A stretch of 64,000 bases of DNA from Endozoicomonas sp. 4G (GTDB lineage: Bacteria > Pseudomonadota > Gammaproteobacteria > Pseudomonadales > Endozoicomonadaceae). Below are positions 56,301 to 64,000 of the stretch, piece after piece (position 1 is the first letter of the stretch; each line of letters begins with the position of its first letter). The notes under the pieces were generated by a model that was not told the DNA's origin, did not search any database, and saw nothing but the letters and a program-made list of their open reading frames with translations. The position numbers were made by a program, and so were the translations under genes. The DNA is taken from assembly GCF_023822025.1 (NCBI RefSeq), contig NZ_CP082909.1:1161001-1225000 (forward strand), written 5' to 3'.

Positions 56301-57277
56301 TGGGGCAGGGCCGTGACCTGGTCAAGCTCAAAGAAAAGTTTGGTCGGGAATCTGAAGACGGTGTGCGCAGACTTGCGGACAGTTCATTGGAGCAGGAAGG
56401 TCTGAAAGACTGGAACTGTGGTGAGCTGCCGGAGGAAATAACCCGTAAAGTTGCTGGACTGGTACTTAAAACCTATCCTGCTTTGGTGGATCAGCAGCAC
56501 TCGGTGGCCGTTAAGCTGTTTGAAGACAGAACCATGGCTGAAGCGACTCACCGTATGGGTGTGACGCGCCTGCTTCAGTTTAAACTGTCTCATCAACTGA
56601 AGTTTGCCTTGTCGAAAATGAAACATCTGAAACAGGTGAAGCTGCTGACCACGGGCATTATGCAGGCCAGGGCGCTGGAGGAGGATCTTCAGGCGTTCCT
56701 GATTTCGGAGGTGTTTGTTCGTGATCCTGCTCTGTCATCCGGCAATAAGGGGCCAAGGGATGAAGTGGCGTTCAATGCTCTGATGGATGAGCGAAAAGGC
56801 CAGTTGGTACCCTTTGCTGAAGAGATTGATGGCCTGTTGTTTGAGATTTTCCAGAAGGCTCACAACATCAGTAAACAGCTGAAGGGCAAGATATCCTTTG
56901 ACCGGGCTTTTTCACTGTCGGACATCAAGCAGCACTTGGGTCAGCTGATCTATCCCGGCTTTCTTTGTGATGCGGGTATTGAGTGGCTCAGGCACTATCC
57001 AAGGTTTTTGGAGGGCATTGAGGTCAGGCAGGAGAAGCTGCCAGCCCAGGTCAACAAAGACCGGGCCTGGTCAGAGGAGCTGGCGACTCTTTTTAAAGCC
57101 TGGGAACAGCGTAAAGCCATTCATGAGAAACATAAAATGGTTGATGAAAACCTGATGCTTTATCGCTGGATGCTGGAGGAGTACCGCGTCTCGTTATTCG
57201 CCCAGAAGCTGGGCACTCGTTTCCCGGTATCCGATAAACGCCTCAGGAAGCTTTGGCAAGAGGTTCAGGAAGTCTGA
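53360..57277 (+). CDS. hrpA: ATP-dependent RNA helicase HrpA
   Basis: 1305 residues, the usual length of HrpA (E. coli 1300). DEAH/RHA helicase: P-loop GETGSGKTTQIPK at about 93-105, IIDEAHERS, SAT in LIITSATID, and motif VI QRKGRCGR. The helicase-associated and OB-fold regions and the long HrpA-specific C-terminal domain follow. HrpA unwinds RNA and helps rescue stalled ribosomes. A GTG at 53360 with GGGAG upstream gives the family N-terminus (SGHPQKKALYDALDQC). The longer TTG start at 53333 is unlikely. Confidence 0.94.
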   Translation: MSGHPQKKALYDALDQCMVRDRFSIRRQIQKLNTGDQAAMDKLQERIGRSTSRVQERQQAVPDIEYDEALPVVARRDEIREAIEKHQVVVIAGETGSGKTTQIPKICLQAGRGIVGQIGHTQPRRLAARSVASRIAQELKVPMGEQVGYQVRFTDHGNENTLVKLMTDGILLAEIQNDRFLNRYDTLIIDEAHERSLNIDFLLGYLKILLPKRPGLKLIITSATIDVERFSKHFNQAPVIEVSGRTYPVEVNYRPLENLELEGRDADQRVQQGILSCLRDIEQLERSGKGGRLGDVLVFLSGEREIRETNKFLKDARLAHTDILPLYARLSAAEQNRIFQPHGGGRRVILSTNVAETSLTVPGIRYVIDPGMARISRYSVRSKVQRLPIEPISQASANQRKGRCGRVAEGVCYRLYSEEDFLGRPEFTDAEILRTNLAAVILQMLRLGLGDIAAFPFVDAPDARAINDGFKLLQELGAVSEKRRMTRIGQQISRLPVDPRMARMLVAADKNHALSELLVITSALAIQDPRERPAEKKQAADQRHREHYHDDSDFMSLVQLWNSYEEQRQTLSQNQLRKYCKQQFLSFMRMREWRDLHRQLALACKDVGLKVNEDEASYADIHKSLLAGLLSHLGSKDDDADYMGARNRRFYVFPSSTLYKRKPKWLMTAELVETSRLFARTNAKVEPQWIEPLAGHLVKRNYFEPHWERKRAQVVAFEQVTLYGLVIVARRRISYGTIDPVVSREIFIREALVEGHYHSQGKFQSHNLSLIQEVDELEAKSRRRDILVDPETLYQFYDEKLPAHLHNGAGFEKWRKEVEQQDAQLLYLTKEYLMRHDAGEVTENKYPDHFRWEGLELPLSYHFEPGAPDDGVTLTLPVQALRLLPKHRLEWLVPGMLYDKCVALVRALPKAVRKNFVPVPDYVRGALESMSVCDEPLTDILGHHLHRMSGMRILDEHWDTHDLPEHLRMNFRLVDENAKVLGQGRDLVKLKEKFGRESEDGVRRLADSSLEQEGLKDWNCGELPEEITRKVAGLVLKTYPALVDQQHSVAVKLFEDRTMAEATHRMGVTRLLQFKLSHQLKFALSKMKHLKQVKLLTTGIMQARALEEDLQAFLISEVFVRDPALSSGNKGPRDEVAFNALMDERKGQLVPFAEEIDGLLFEIFQKAHNISKQLKGKISFDRAFSLSDIKQHLGQLIYPGFLCDAGIEWLRHYPRFLEGIEVRQEKLPAQVNKDRAWSEELATLFKAWEQRKAIHEKHKMVDENLMLYRWMLEEYRVSLFAQKLGTRFPVSDKRLRKLWQEVQEV

Positions 57278-57321
57278 AAAACGTCGTTAAACTTTTAATA
57301 ATACAGTCTGAGGCCATGCTC

Positions 57322-57621
57322 ATGAAAAAGCTTTTGAAGGGGGTTATTCTCACCCTCGCTATTTTGGGTTTTGGGTTTACCATTGCCAATGAGATGGATC
57401 TCTTTGGAGAGCAGAATGATACTGACTCCGAGGAGTATGACCTGAACGAAGAAAGCCTGTATCAAAATGAAGCGGCTCCGTATCCGTACCCGCCGTATCC
57501 TGATCAGCACTTTGAACCAGAAGATGAGGCTCAGATTGAGGATAAAGAGTACGATGATGCAGGGTACTATGATCATCCTGATCAGGATGAAAGCTTCCCT
57601 GAGCATGAGCATGAGGATTAG
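57322..57621 (+). CDS. Small acidic exported protein
   Basis: 99 residues with a signal peptide or N-terminal anchor (MKKLLKGVILTLAILGFGFTIA). The mature part is extremely acidic and low complexity: Asp/Glu-rich with a PYPYPPYPD segment, many Tyr and His, ending EHEHED. Such composition suggests a disordered, cation- or metal-binding protein, but no family is recognised. GAGG lies eight bases before this ATG; the ATG at 57316 is too close to it. It follows hrpA by 44 bases and may be cotranscribed. Confidence 0.65.
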   Translation: MKKLLKGVILTLAILGFGFTIANEMDLFGEQNDTDSEEYDLNEESLYQNEAAPYPYPPYPDQHFEPEDEAQIEDKEYDDAGYYDHPDQDESFPEHEHED

Positions 57622-57658
57622 TACTTTTGCAGGTCAATGCTCTGCAAGAGCATAGTGT

Positions 57659-58936
57659 TTACCATGCACTTGCAGCCAAGAGATACAATGAAACCAGAAA
57701 AGCGAATGCTGGCTTACCGGGAGATGAGGTTGCCTCACTTGCAAGATACTCGAGGTTATTTGCACCTACCACGTTCACGGTCAGGGATGATTTCCATCCC
57801 TGTGAGCTTGCCTGCTCAGGAACTGCTTCAAAGACATAAATATCACTACTATTGTATTTTGGTTTTAAAATAACTGAGCGATGATCCCCACTTTGACATA
57901 GCCAGCTGTTAACGGTTTCACCTTCTTCGCCCAGCTGGGTAATGACACTGTTAGTTTCGCACAGTGCAACAATCGGAAACTCTGATTCCTTGTGAATATA
58001 CAGATTTTGATTATCGTTATAGCGAACAGTCCAAACGAGTTCAAAGGGTTGTTTAATTGAATCACTATACTCGGTTGGAACAGTGGTTGGATAAGTCGTT
58101 ATCACAGGGTAAGTCGTTGTCTCAGAATAATTTCCTGTCACAGTGTGGTTCGTTGTCTCAGTATGATTCCTTGTTGCAGGATAAGTTGTTGTTTCGGGAT
58201 GAGTTGTTGTTTCAGGGTGAGTTGTTGTTTCAGGATAGGTTGTTGTTTCAGCATAAGTTGTTGTTTCAGCATAAGTTGTTGTTTCGGGATAAGTTGTTGT
58301 TTCAGGATAAGTTGTTGTTTCAGGATAAGTTGTTGTTTCGGGATGAGTTGTTGTTTCAGAATGAGTTGTTGTTTCAGGCTTTTTATAGCCGCATTCAGGG
58401 TTATAGGGGTTACAGAGATACACCGCAAGGCGCATATTATGGGATCGGCAGTAACCGCCTTCAAGGTTATTGAGTGAAGATTTGTCACCATTTGCTGTGG
58501 ATATGAAATAGTAGAATTTACCCTCTTCATAGACTGGCTTATTGAGGGTATTGAATTCTTCAAATATTGCCAAGTATGAACTTAGGTGATTAGGGCGAAT
58601 ACATTTCTGTAAAAGCACACTTGTAGATTTACTGGTATTTACTTTACATTGCTCATAGTCGGCTTTATCAACTTGCCAAAGGTTAACATACATATCATAA
58701 ACACTTTTACCGGTCCTTCTGGGCTTTGAATAAGTGTAAGTATTATCACAAATAAAAAAAACAAACGACCCAAACCTCATGGATATGGTCTTATTCACAT
58801 TTTTTGAAAATGCATCACTACCCCAAAATATTGAAGGCGCGAAACCCGCTGTAACCAGTTGGGGGAGTAAGGCGAGTCCGAACAAGCTTACTACAATGTA
58901 TTTTCTCCATGACACAGGGGAAGATAGACGAATCAT
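57659..58936 (-). CDS. Mucin-like exported protein with Thr-rich hexapeptide repeats
   Basis: 425 residues, not assigned to a family. Start at 58936 with AGGTG upstream; the longer open frame to 59104 adds an unlikely extension. The signal peptide is about residues 1-30 (RKYIVVSLFGLALLPQLVTAG). A Cys- and Tyr-rich domain (about 35-185; e.g. FFICDNTYTYSKPRRTG, CRSHNMRLAVYLCNPYNPECGY) precedes a repeat tract of about 16 hexapeptides of the form ETTTYP. A second beta-rich domain holds three cysteines. The end is hydrophobic (KPAFAFLVSLYLLAASAW) with no charged tail, reminiscent of a GPI-signal or tail anchor. Thr/Pro repeats would be a natural O-glycosylation stalk. Confidence 0.78.
   Translation of the reverse strand: MIRLSSPVSWRKYIVVSLFGLALLPQLVTAGFAPSIFWGSDAFSKNVNKTISMRFGSFVFFICDNTYTYSKPRRTGKSVYDMYVNLWQVDKADYEQCKVNTSKSTSVLLQKCIRPNHLSSYLAIFEEFNTLNKPVYEEGKFYYFISTANGDKSSLNNLEGGYCRSHNMRLAVYLCNPYNPECGYKKPETTTHSETTTHPETTTYPETTTYPETTTYPETTTYAETTTYAETTTYPETTTHPETTTHPETTTYPATRNHTETTNHTVTGNYSETTTYPVITTYPTTVPTEYSDSIKQPFELVWTVRYNDNQNLYIHKESEFPIVALCETNSVITQLGEEGETVNSWLCQSGDHRSVILKPKYNSSDIYVFEAVPEQASSQGWKSSLTVNVVGANNLEYLASEATSSPGKPAFAFLVSLYLLAASAW
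58090..58378. repeat. 18-bp coding minisatellite, about 16 units
   Basis: Units of the form GTTGTTGTTTCAGGATAA repeat with an 18-base period. Eleven units are near perfect (ETTT followed by H or Y, then S, P or A on the minus strand); five at the left are degenerate (ATRNHT, ETTNHT, VTGNYS and so on). The frame is preserved throughout. Confidence 0.88.
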
Positions 58937-58995
58937 AACAGACACCTGATCTTTTTTGAAAATACCCGGCTGTATAGCATCACATTGGCTTGTGA

Positions 58996-60204
<1,209 letters not shown>

Positions 60205-60248
60205 CGGTTGCCAGCGATCAGATCGAGTAACGGAGTTGAGAAAAGTTT

Positions 60249-62627
60249 ATGAAATTCAGTGAACAATGGTTACGTCAGTGGGTTGCCCTGGAAGCTGACA
60301 CTCAGGAGCTGGTGGACAAAATCACCATGGCTGGCCTGGAAGTGGACGACGTTGAGCCGGTGGCAGGCGAGTTTTCCGGTGTCGTTGTGGGCGAAATTGT
60401 GGCCTGTGAACAACACCCCGATGCTGACAAGTTACGTGTCACACGTGTCAGCACAGGCTCAGATCAGTTCCAGGTGGTTTGTGGTGCACCCAATGCCCGT
60501 GTAGGCATTCGCGTCCCTTTTGCAACAGTAGGTGCAGTTCTGCCGGGCAATTTCAAAATCAAGAAAGCCAAACTGCGGGGTGTTGAATCTTTCGGCATGC
60601 TCTGTGCGGAAGAAGAGCTGGGTATGGCTGAATCTTCAGACGGCCTGATGGAGCTGCCAGCGGATGCCACTGTAGGTCAGGATATCCGTGCATACCTGAA
60701 TCTTGATGACAGAATTATTGATGTTGACCTGACGCCAAACCGGGGTGACTGCCTGAGTATTGCCGGTCTGGCCCGGGAAGTCAGTGCGAACTTCCTGGCT
60801 GATGTCAGTGACGTTCAGGTTGAACCGGTCACTCCGGAGATTGACGACACCTTCAAGGTTTCTGTTGAATCCAAAGAAGGCGCTCCACGCTTTTTGACCC
60901 GTGTTTTGAAGGATGTCGATGTCACTCGACCTACCCCTCTGTGGATGGTTGAACACCTGCGTCGTTCCGGTATTCGTGCCATTGATCCCGTCGTCGATGT
61001 CACCGCTTATGTCATGCTGGAGCTGGGTCAGCCCATGCACGGTTATGACCTGGATACCCTCAATGGTTCCCTGATGGTTCGCATGGCCCATGAGCAGGAG
61101 AAACTGGTTCTGCTGGATGGGCAGGAAGTCAGTATGAACACCGATACTCTGGTTATTGCCGATGAGCAGCAGGCCCTGGGTATTGCTGGCGTGATGGGCG
61201 GAGAAGGTTCTGGTGTCTCCCAGGCCACCCGTAACGTCCTGCTGGAAGCGGCTTTCTTTAATCCCATTACTATTGCCGGTAAAGCCCGTTCCTACGGATT
61301 GCACACCGACGCTTCTCACCGATTTGAGCGTGGGGTGGACTTCCAGTTGCAACGTAAGGCCATTGAGAGAGCCACTGCCCTGATTCTGGAAATCTGTGGC
61401 GGTCAGCCGGGGCCTGTTGCTGAGGTGGTGAGTGAAGATAACCTTCCCGCCCTGAACACAGTTCATCTGAGGGCTGAGAAAGTCGCTTCGCTGCTGGGTA
61501 TTACCATCGAGAATGACTTGATTGAAGCCCTGCTGACGCGACTGGGCCTGGAGATGAGTTCCACGGCAGAAGGTGAGTGGAGCGTTGCCGTGCCAAGCTG
61601 GCGTTTTGATATTTCCATAGAAGAAGACCTGATAGAAGAGTTAGGTCGTATTTATGGTTATGAGCGTCTGCCAGAAACCATTCCGACGGCGTTGCTGAAG
61701 CTTAAGCAGGTGGATGAAAACAAGGTTAAAGAATCAGACATTCGTCGTATTCTTGTCAGTCGAGGCTATCAGGAAGCGGTTTCCTTCAGCTTTATTGATC
61801 CGAAACTGCATCAGCTGTTTGATCCCCGGCATGAGCCTGTGGCTTTGGCGAACCCCATCGCCAGCGATCTTTCTGTCATGCGAACATCTCTGTTGCCAGG
61901 TCTGGTTAAAACGGTCAGTTACAACCTGAATCGTCAGCAGAGTCGTGTTCGTCTGTTCGAAACCGGTCAGACGTTTGTTCGTGAAGGTGACGCCCTGAGA
62001 CAGGAAAATCAGGTTGCTGCCGTGATTACCGGCAGTCGCTACCCCGAAAACTGGGCGACTAAAGCTGAACCGGTGGACTTCTATGATCTGAAAGGGGATG
62101 TAGAAGCTTTGCTGGAACTCGGTGGTGCTGTAGAGAATTTTCGCTTCGAAAAAGGCCGTCATGATGCCATGCATCCTGGTCAGTGTGCGGCGCTGATCCG
62201 TGATGATAAGGTGATTGGCCATATCGGCGCTCTGCATCCAAGCCTGGCGAAAGAGCTGGGTCTGAATGGTGTGGTGCTGATGTTTGAGGCCAGTCTGGAA
62301 GCGGTGAGTCAAGGTAAAGTGACAGAGTTCGCAGCACTGTCCAAATTCCCTGAAGTCCGTCGTGACCTGGCCTTGCTGGTGAGGCAGGAAGTGGCTGCTG
62401 ACAGTCTCAATCAGGTCATCCGGGAAGAAGCCTCTGAGCTATTGAAAGATGTTCGTATTTTTGATGTTTATGTGGGCAAAGGTATTGAAGAAGGTCATAA
62501 GAGTCTCGCTTTGGGCTTGACCTTGCAGCACGCTTCCCGCACTCTAACAGACAAAGAAGTTAATCATTTGATTGACAACATTGTAAGTCGGCTGGAATCG
62601 GAATTTGGTGCCAGTCTCCGTAGTTAA
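60249..62627 (+). CDS. pheT: Phenylalanine-tRNA ligase beta subunit
   Basis: 792 residues, matching the bacterial beta subunit. It begins MKFSEQWLRQWV. The EMAP-type tRNA-binding domain is at about 40-150 (HPDADKLRVTRVSTG), then the B3/B4 editing domain and the B5 domain. The C-terminal FDX-ACB anticodon-binding domain is at about 700-792 (SKFPEVRRDLALLV). It completes the alpha2-beta2 enzyme with PheS. The pheS-pheT-ihfA order is the standard gammaproteobacterial arrangement. Confidence 0.95.
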   Translation: MKFSEQWLRQWVALEADTQELVDKITMAGLEVDDVEPVAGEFSGVVVGEIVACEQHPDADKLRVTRVSTGSDQFQVVCGAPNARVGIRVPFATVGAVLPGNFKIKKAKLRGVESFGMLCAEEELGMAESSDGLMELPADATVGQDIRAYLNLDDRIIDVDLTPNRGDCLSIAGLAREVSANFLADVSDVQVEPVTPEIDDTFKVSVESKEGAPRFLTRVLKDVDVTRPTPLWMVEHLRRSGIRAIDPVVDVTAYVMLELGQPMHGYDLDTLNGSLMVRMAHEQEKLVLLDGQEVSMNTDTLVIADEQQALGIAGVMGGEGSGVSQATRNVLLEAAFFNPITIAGKARSYGLHTDASHRFERGVDFQLQRKAIERATALILEICGGQPGPVAEVVSEDNLPALNTVHLRAEKVASLLGITIENDLIEALLTRLGLEMSSTAEGEWSVAVPSWRFDISIEEDLIEELGRIYGYERLPETIPTALLKLKQVDENKVKESDIRRILVSRGYQEAVSFSFIDPKLHQLFDPRHEPVALANPIASDLSVMRTSLLPGLVKTVSYNLNRQQSRVRLFETGQTFVREGDALRQENQVAAVITGSRYPENWATKAEPVDFYDLKGDVEALLELGGAVENFRFEKGRHDAMHPGQCAALIRDDKVIGHIGALHPSLAKELGLNGVVLMFEASLEAVSQGKVTEFAALSKFPEVRRDLALLVRQEVAADSLNQVIREEASELLKDVRIFDVYVGKGIEEGHKSLALGLTLQHASRTLTDKEVNHLIDNIVSRLESEFGASLRS

Positions 62628-62718
62628 TCAGCCAGTGCGAGCGGTCTGAGGGGATGTTTTCTGAGCAGTCCCTCAACCGTTCACTGCCCCGGTTGTTATA
62701 AGAGAGCGGAAGTTATCG

Positions 62719-63030
62719 ATGGGAGCTCTGACTAAAGCGGATATAGCCGAGCATTTGTATGAAGAACTCGGTTTGAACAAGCGCGAAGCCAAGGAGATGG
62801 TCGAGCAGTTTTTCGAACAGATCCGTCAGGCGTTAGAGAATAATGAACAGGTCAAGTTATCCGGTTTTGGTAACTTTGAACTACGAGACAAAAGTCAGCG
62901 GCCAGGCCGAAATCCCAAAACTGGCGAAGAGATTCCTATTTCTCCTCGCAGGGTGGTGACTTTCAAGCCTGGTCAGAAACTCAGGTCACGAGTTGAGGCC
63001 TATGCAGGAAACAGAGCTCAGGAAGAGTGA
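62719..63030 (+). CDS. ihfA: Integration host factor alpha subunit
   Basis: 103-residue HU/IHF-family nucleoid protein. [31 protein letters not shown] and the DNA-intercalating arm around [27 protein letters not shown] are typical of IhfA, including the proline in RNPKTG. It bends DNA as a heterodimer with IhfB. The next gene starts 29 bases before its stop codon. Confidence 0.95.
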   Translation: MGALTKADIAEHLYEELGLNKREAKEMVEQFFEQIRQALENNEQVKLSGFGNFELRDKSQRPGRNPKTGEEIPISPRRVVTFKPGQKLRSRVEAYAGNRAQEE

Positions 63031-63370
63031 TCTCCCTGTTATTCCCGGCAAGCGTTACTTCACCATTGGTGAGGTCAGTGACTTGTGTCAGGTCAAATCC
63101 CATGTCCTGAGATACTGGGAACAGGAGTTTTCGCAGCTAAAACCGGTCAGGCGTGGGAACCGTCGTTACTATCGACGGCAGGATGTGCTGCTGATAAGGC
63201 AAATTCGCAGCCTGTTGTATGATAAGCGTTTTACCATTGACGGTGCCCGCAATCATCTCAAGGGCGAAGTGCAGAAGCGGGACACCTCCCAGTACAAACA
63301 ACTGATCCGGCAGACCATTGCTGAACTGGAAGATGTGGTCGATGCTCTGGATGGAATTCCTTCCAATTGA
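63002..63370 (+). CDS. MerR-family transcriptional regulator
   Basis: 122 residues. N-terminal winged HTH of the MerR family ([51 protein letters not shown], about 18-68), then a helical part ([19 protein letters not shown]). No metal- or drug-binding cysteines are visible. A homologous gene follows ihfA in pseudomonads. The ATG at 63002 overlaps ihfA; a TTG at 62993 is an alternative. Target genes are unknown. Confidence 0.88.
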   Translation: MQETELRKSDLPVIPGKRYFTIGEVSDLCQVKSHVLRYWEQEFSQLKPVRRGNRRYYRRQDVLLIRQIRSLLYDKRFTIDGARNHLKGEVQKRDTSQYKQLIRQTIAELEDVVDALDGIPSN

Positions 63371-63420
63371 GAAAAATTCGATAAGCTGCTTTGGTTGGCA
63401 CTCTTCATTGGTTGGCACAT

Positions 63421-64000
63421 ATGTTATCACCAACGGCTAAGCATCACGTCGTCGCTTTAGTCTTTGACGACTACGAGACTCTGGATCTGCATGGACCCAT
63501 AGAAATGTTAGGCCACATGTCAGATACCCATATATCTTTGATCGGTAACCAGTCTATCGTGCGCAGTTATCAAGGCCCGCGTGTGGTCACCGATATTCAA
63601 TTTCCAGCAGTGGTTGAGTGTGACTTGTTGCTTATTCCGGGAGGGATAGGTACTCGTACATTAGTGAATGATAAGTCGCTTATTGATTGGTTAGTTCGCC
63701 AGTCTGGTGTATCAAAAAAAGTCTTTTCCGTGTGTACAGGCAGTGCTTTATTGGCTAAAACTCATTTGCTTAATGGCACCAGTGCTACCACCAATAAGAT
63801 GGCTTATCGCTGGGTTACGGGATTAAATAGCCATGTGATATGGCAGCCAGCGGCGCGTTGGGTTGATGATGGTAAGTATTTGACGTCTTCAGGGGTCTCG
63901 GCGGGTATTGATGCGGCTCTGTACTACATCAAGCAAACTCAGGGTGAAGCTGAAGCAAGAAGAATTGAGCAGCTCACTGAGTATCAATGGAATAGTGATA
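63421..64000 (+). CDS. DJ-1/PfpI family protein, partial (runs off the window)
   Basis: The first 193 residues are visible without a stop; the 3' end lies beyond the window. KHHVVALVFDDYETLDLHGPIEML opens the domain. The nucleophile-elbow cysteine C105 is in VFSVCTGSALLAK, and the acid partner region is FDDYETLD. The pattern fits the PfpI/isonitrile-hydratase branch (GATase1-like). It could also be the N-terminal part of a GlxA-type AraC regulator, since the visible part is about the length of that domain. The sequence is slightly more A/T-rich than neighbouring genes. No good ribosome site is seen before the ATG. Confidence 0.75.
   Translation, partial: MLSPTAKHHVVALVFDDYETLDLHGPIEMLGHMSDTHISLIGNQSIVRSYQGPRVVTDIQFPAVVECDLLLIPGGIGTRTLVNDKSLIDWLVRQSGVSKKVFSVCTGSALLAKTHLLNGTSATTNKMAYRWVTGLNSHVIWQPAARWVDDGKYLTSSGVSAGIDAALYYIKQTQGEAEARRIEQLTEYQWNSD

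Noticed and set aside
58057..58473. Plus-strand frames with repetitive LLFQ or CCFR peptides
   Set aside because: Antisense reading of the ETTTYP minisatellite; repeats lack stops in several frames.

Overview
The window reads as a stretch of a marine, host-associated gammaproteobacterial chromosome. TrpR, ArgI/ArgF-type ornithine carbamoyltransferase, AvtA, AlaA, HrpA, PheST-IhfA and a MerR regulator are typical gammaproteobacterial genes. A V-type ATPase operon with a DUF2764 subunit, very large repeat-rich secreted proteins and eukaryote-like secreted proteins (zinc-finger, mucin-like) make an Endozoicomonas-type member of the Oceanospirillales my best guess. That assignment is inference; no rRNA or tRNA gene was recognised to anchor it.

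Layout. 1-2117: a transposase remnant, then a type IV (AbiE) toxin-antitoxin pair. 2188-6913: an unknown protein coupled to alaA, msrB, and a hybrid histidine kinase. 7164-30787: about 24 kb, all on the minus strand, occupied by four tandem paralogous genes for Sec-exported proteins of 2387, 1545, 1757 and 2022 residues. Each has conserved N- and C-terminal regions and a length-variable coiled-coil core. I do not recognise this family and regard it as the main discovery candidate. 31027-38659: a seven-gene V-type ATPase operon in the order B-D-I-K-E-DUF2764-A, ending in a strong terminator. Its K subunit keeps most of the sodium-binding residues known from Enterococcus hirae NtpK. 38903-41278: ornithine carbamoyltransferase and valine-pyruvate transaminase.

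41307-45510: a membrane-anchored Ser/Thr-rich protein, a divergent secreted RING/C2H2 zinc-finger-like protein, and a small secreted protein. 45701-47237: trpR overlapping an aromatic amino acid permease gene, with a likely TrpR operator upstream. 47273-49620: a YvlD-type membrane protein and a beta-propeller-like secreted protein. 49832-53239: a lipid module (MaoC hydratase, lysophospholipase-type hydrolase, divergent fadD). 53360-57621: hrpA and a small acidic exported protein. 57659-58936: a mucin-like protein with 6-residue Thr-rich repeats. 59176-64000: pheS, pheT, ihfA, a MerR regulator and the start of a DJ-1/PfpI gene that runs off the window.

In-frame minisatellites (12, 15, 18 and 21 bp units) recur in unrelated genes here: the kinase, giant gene 1 and the mucin-like gene. 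A 9-copy 18-bp array lies between two of the giant genes. Secreted or exported products of unknown function take up roughly half of the window, which fits a host-interaction region set among housekeeping genes.
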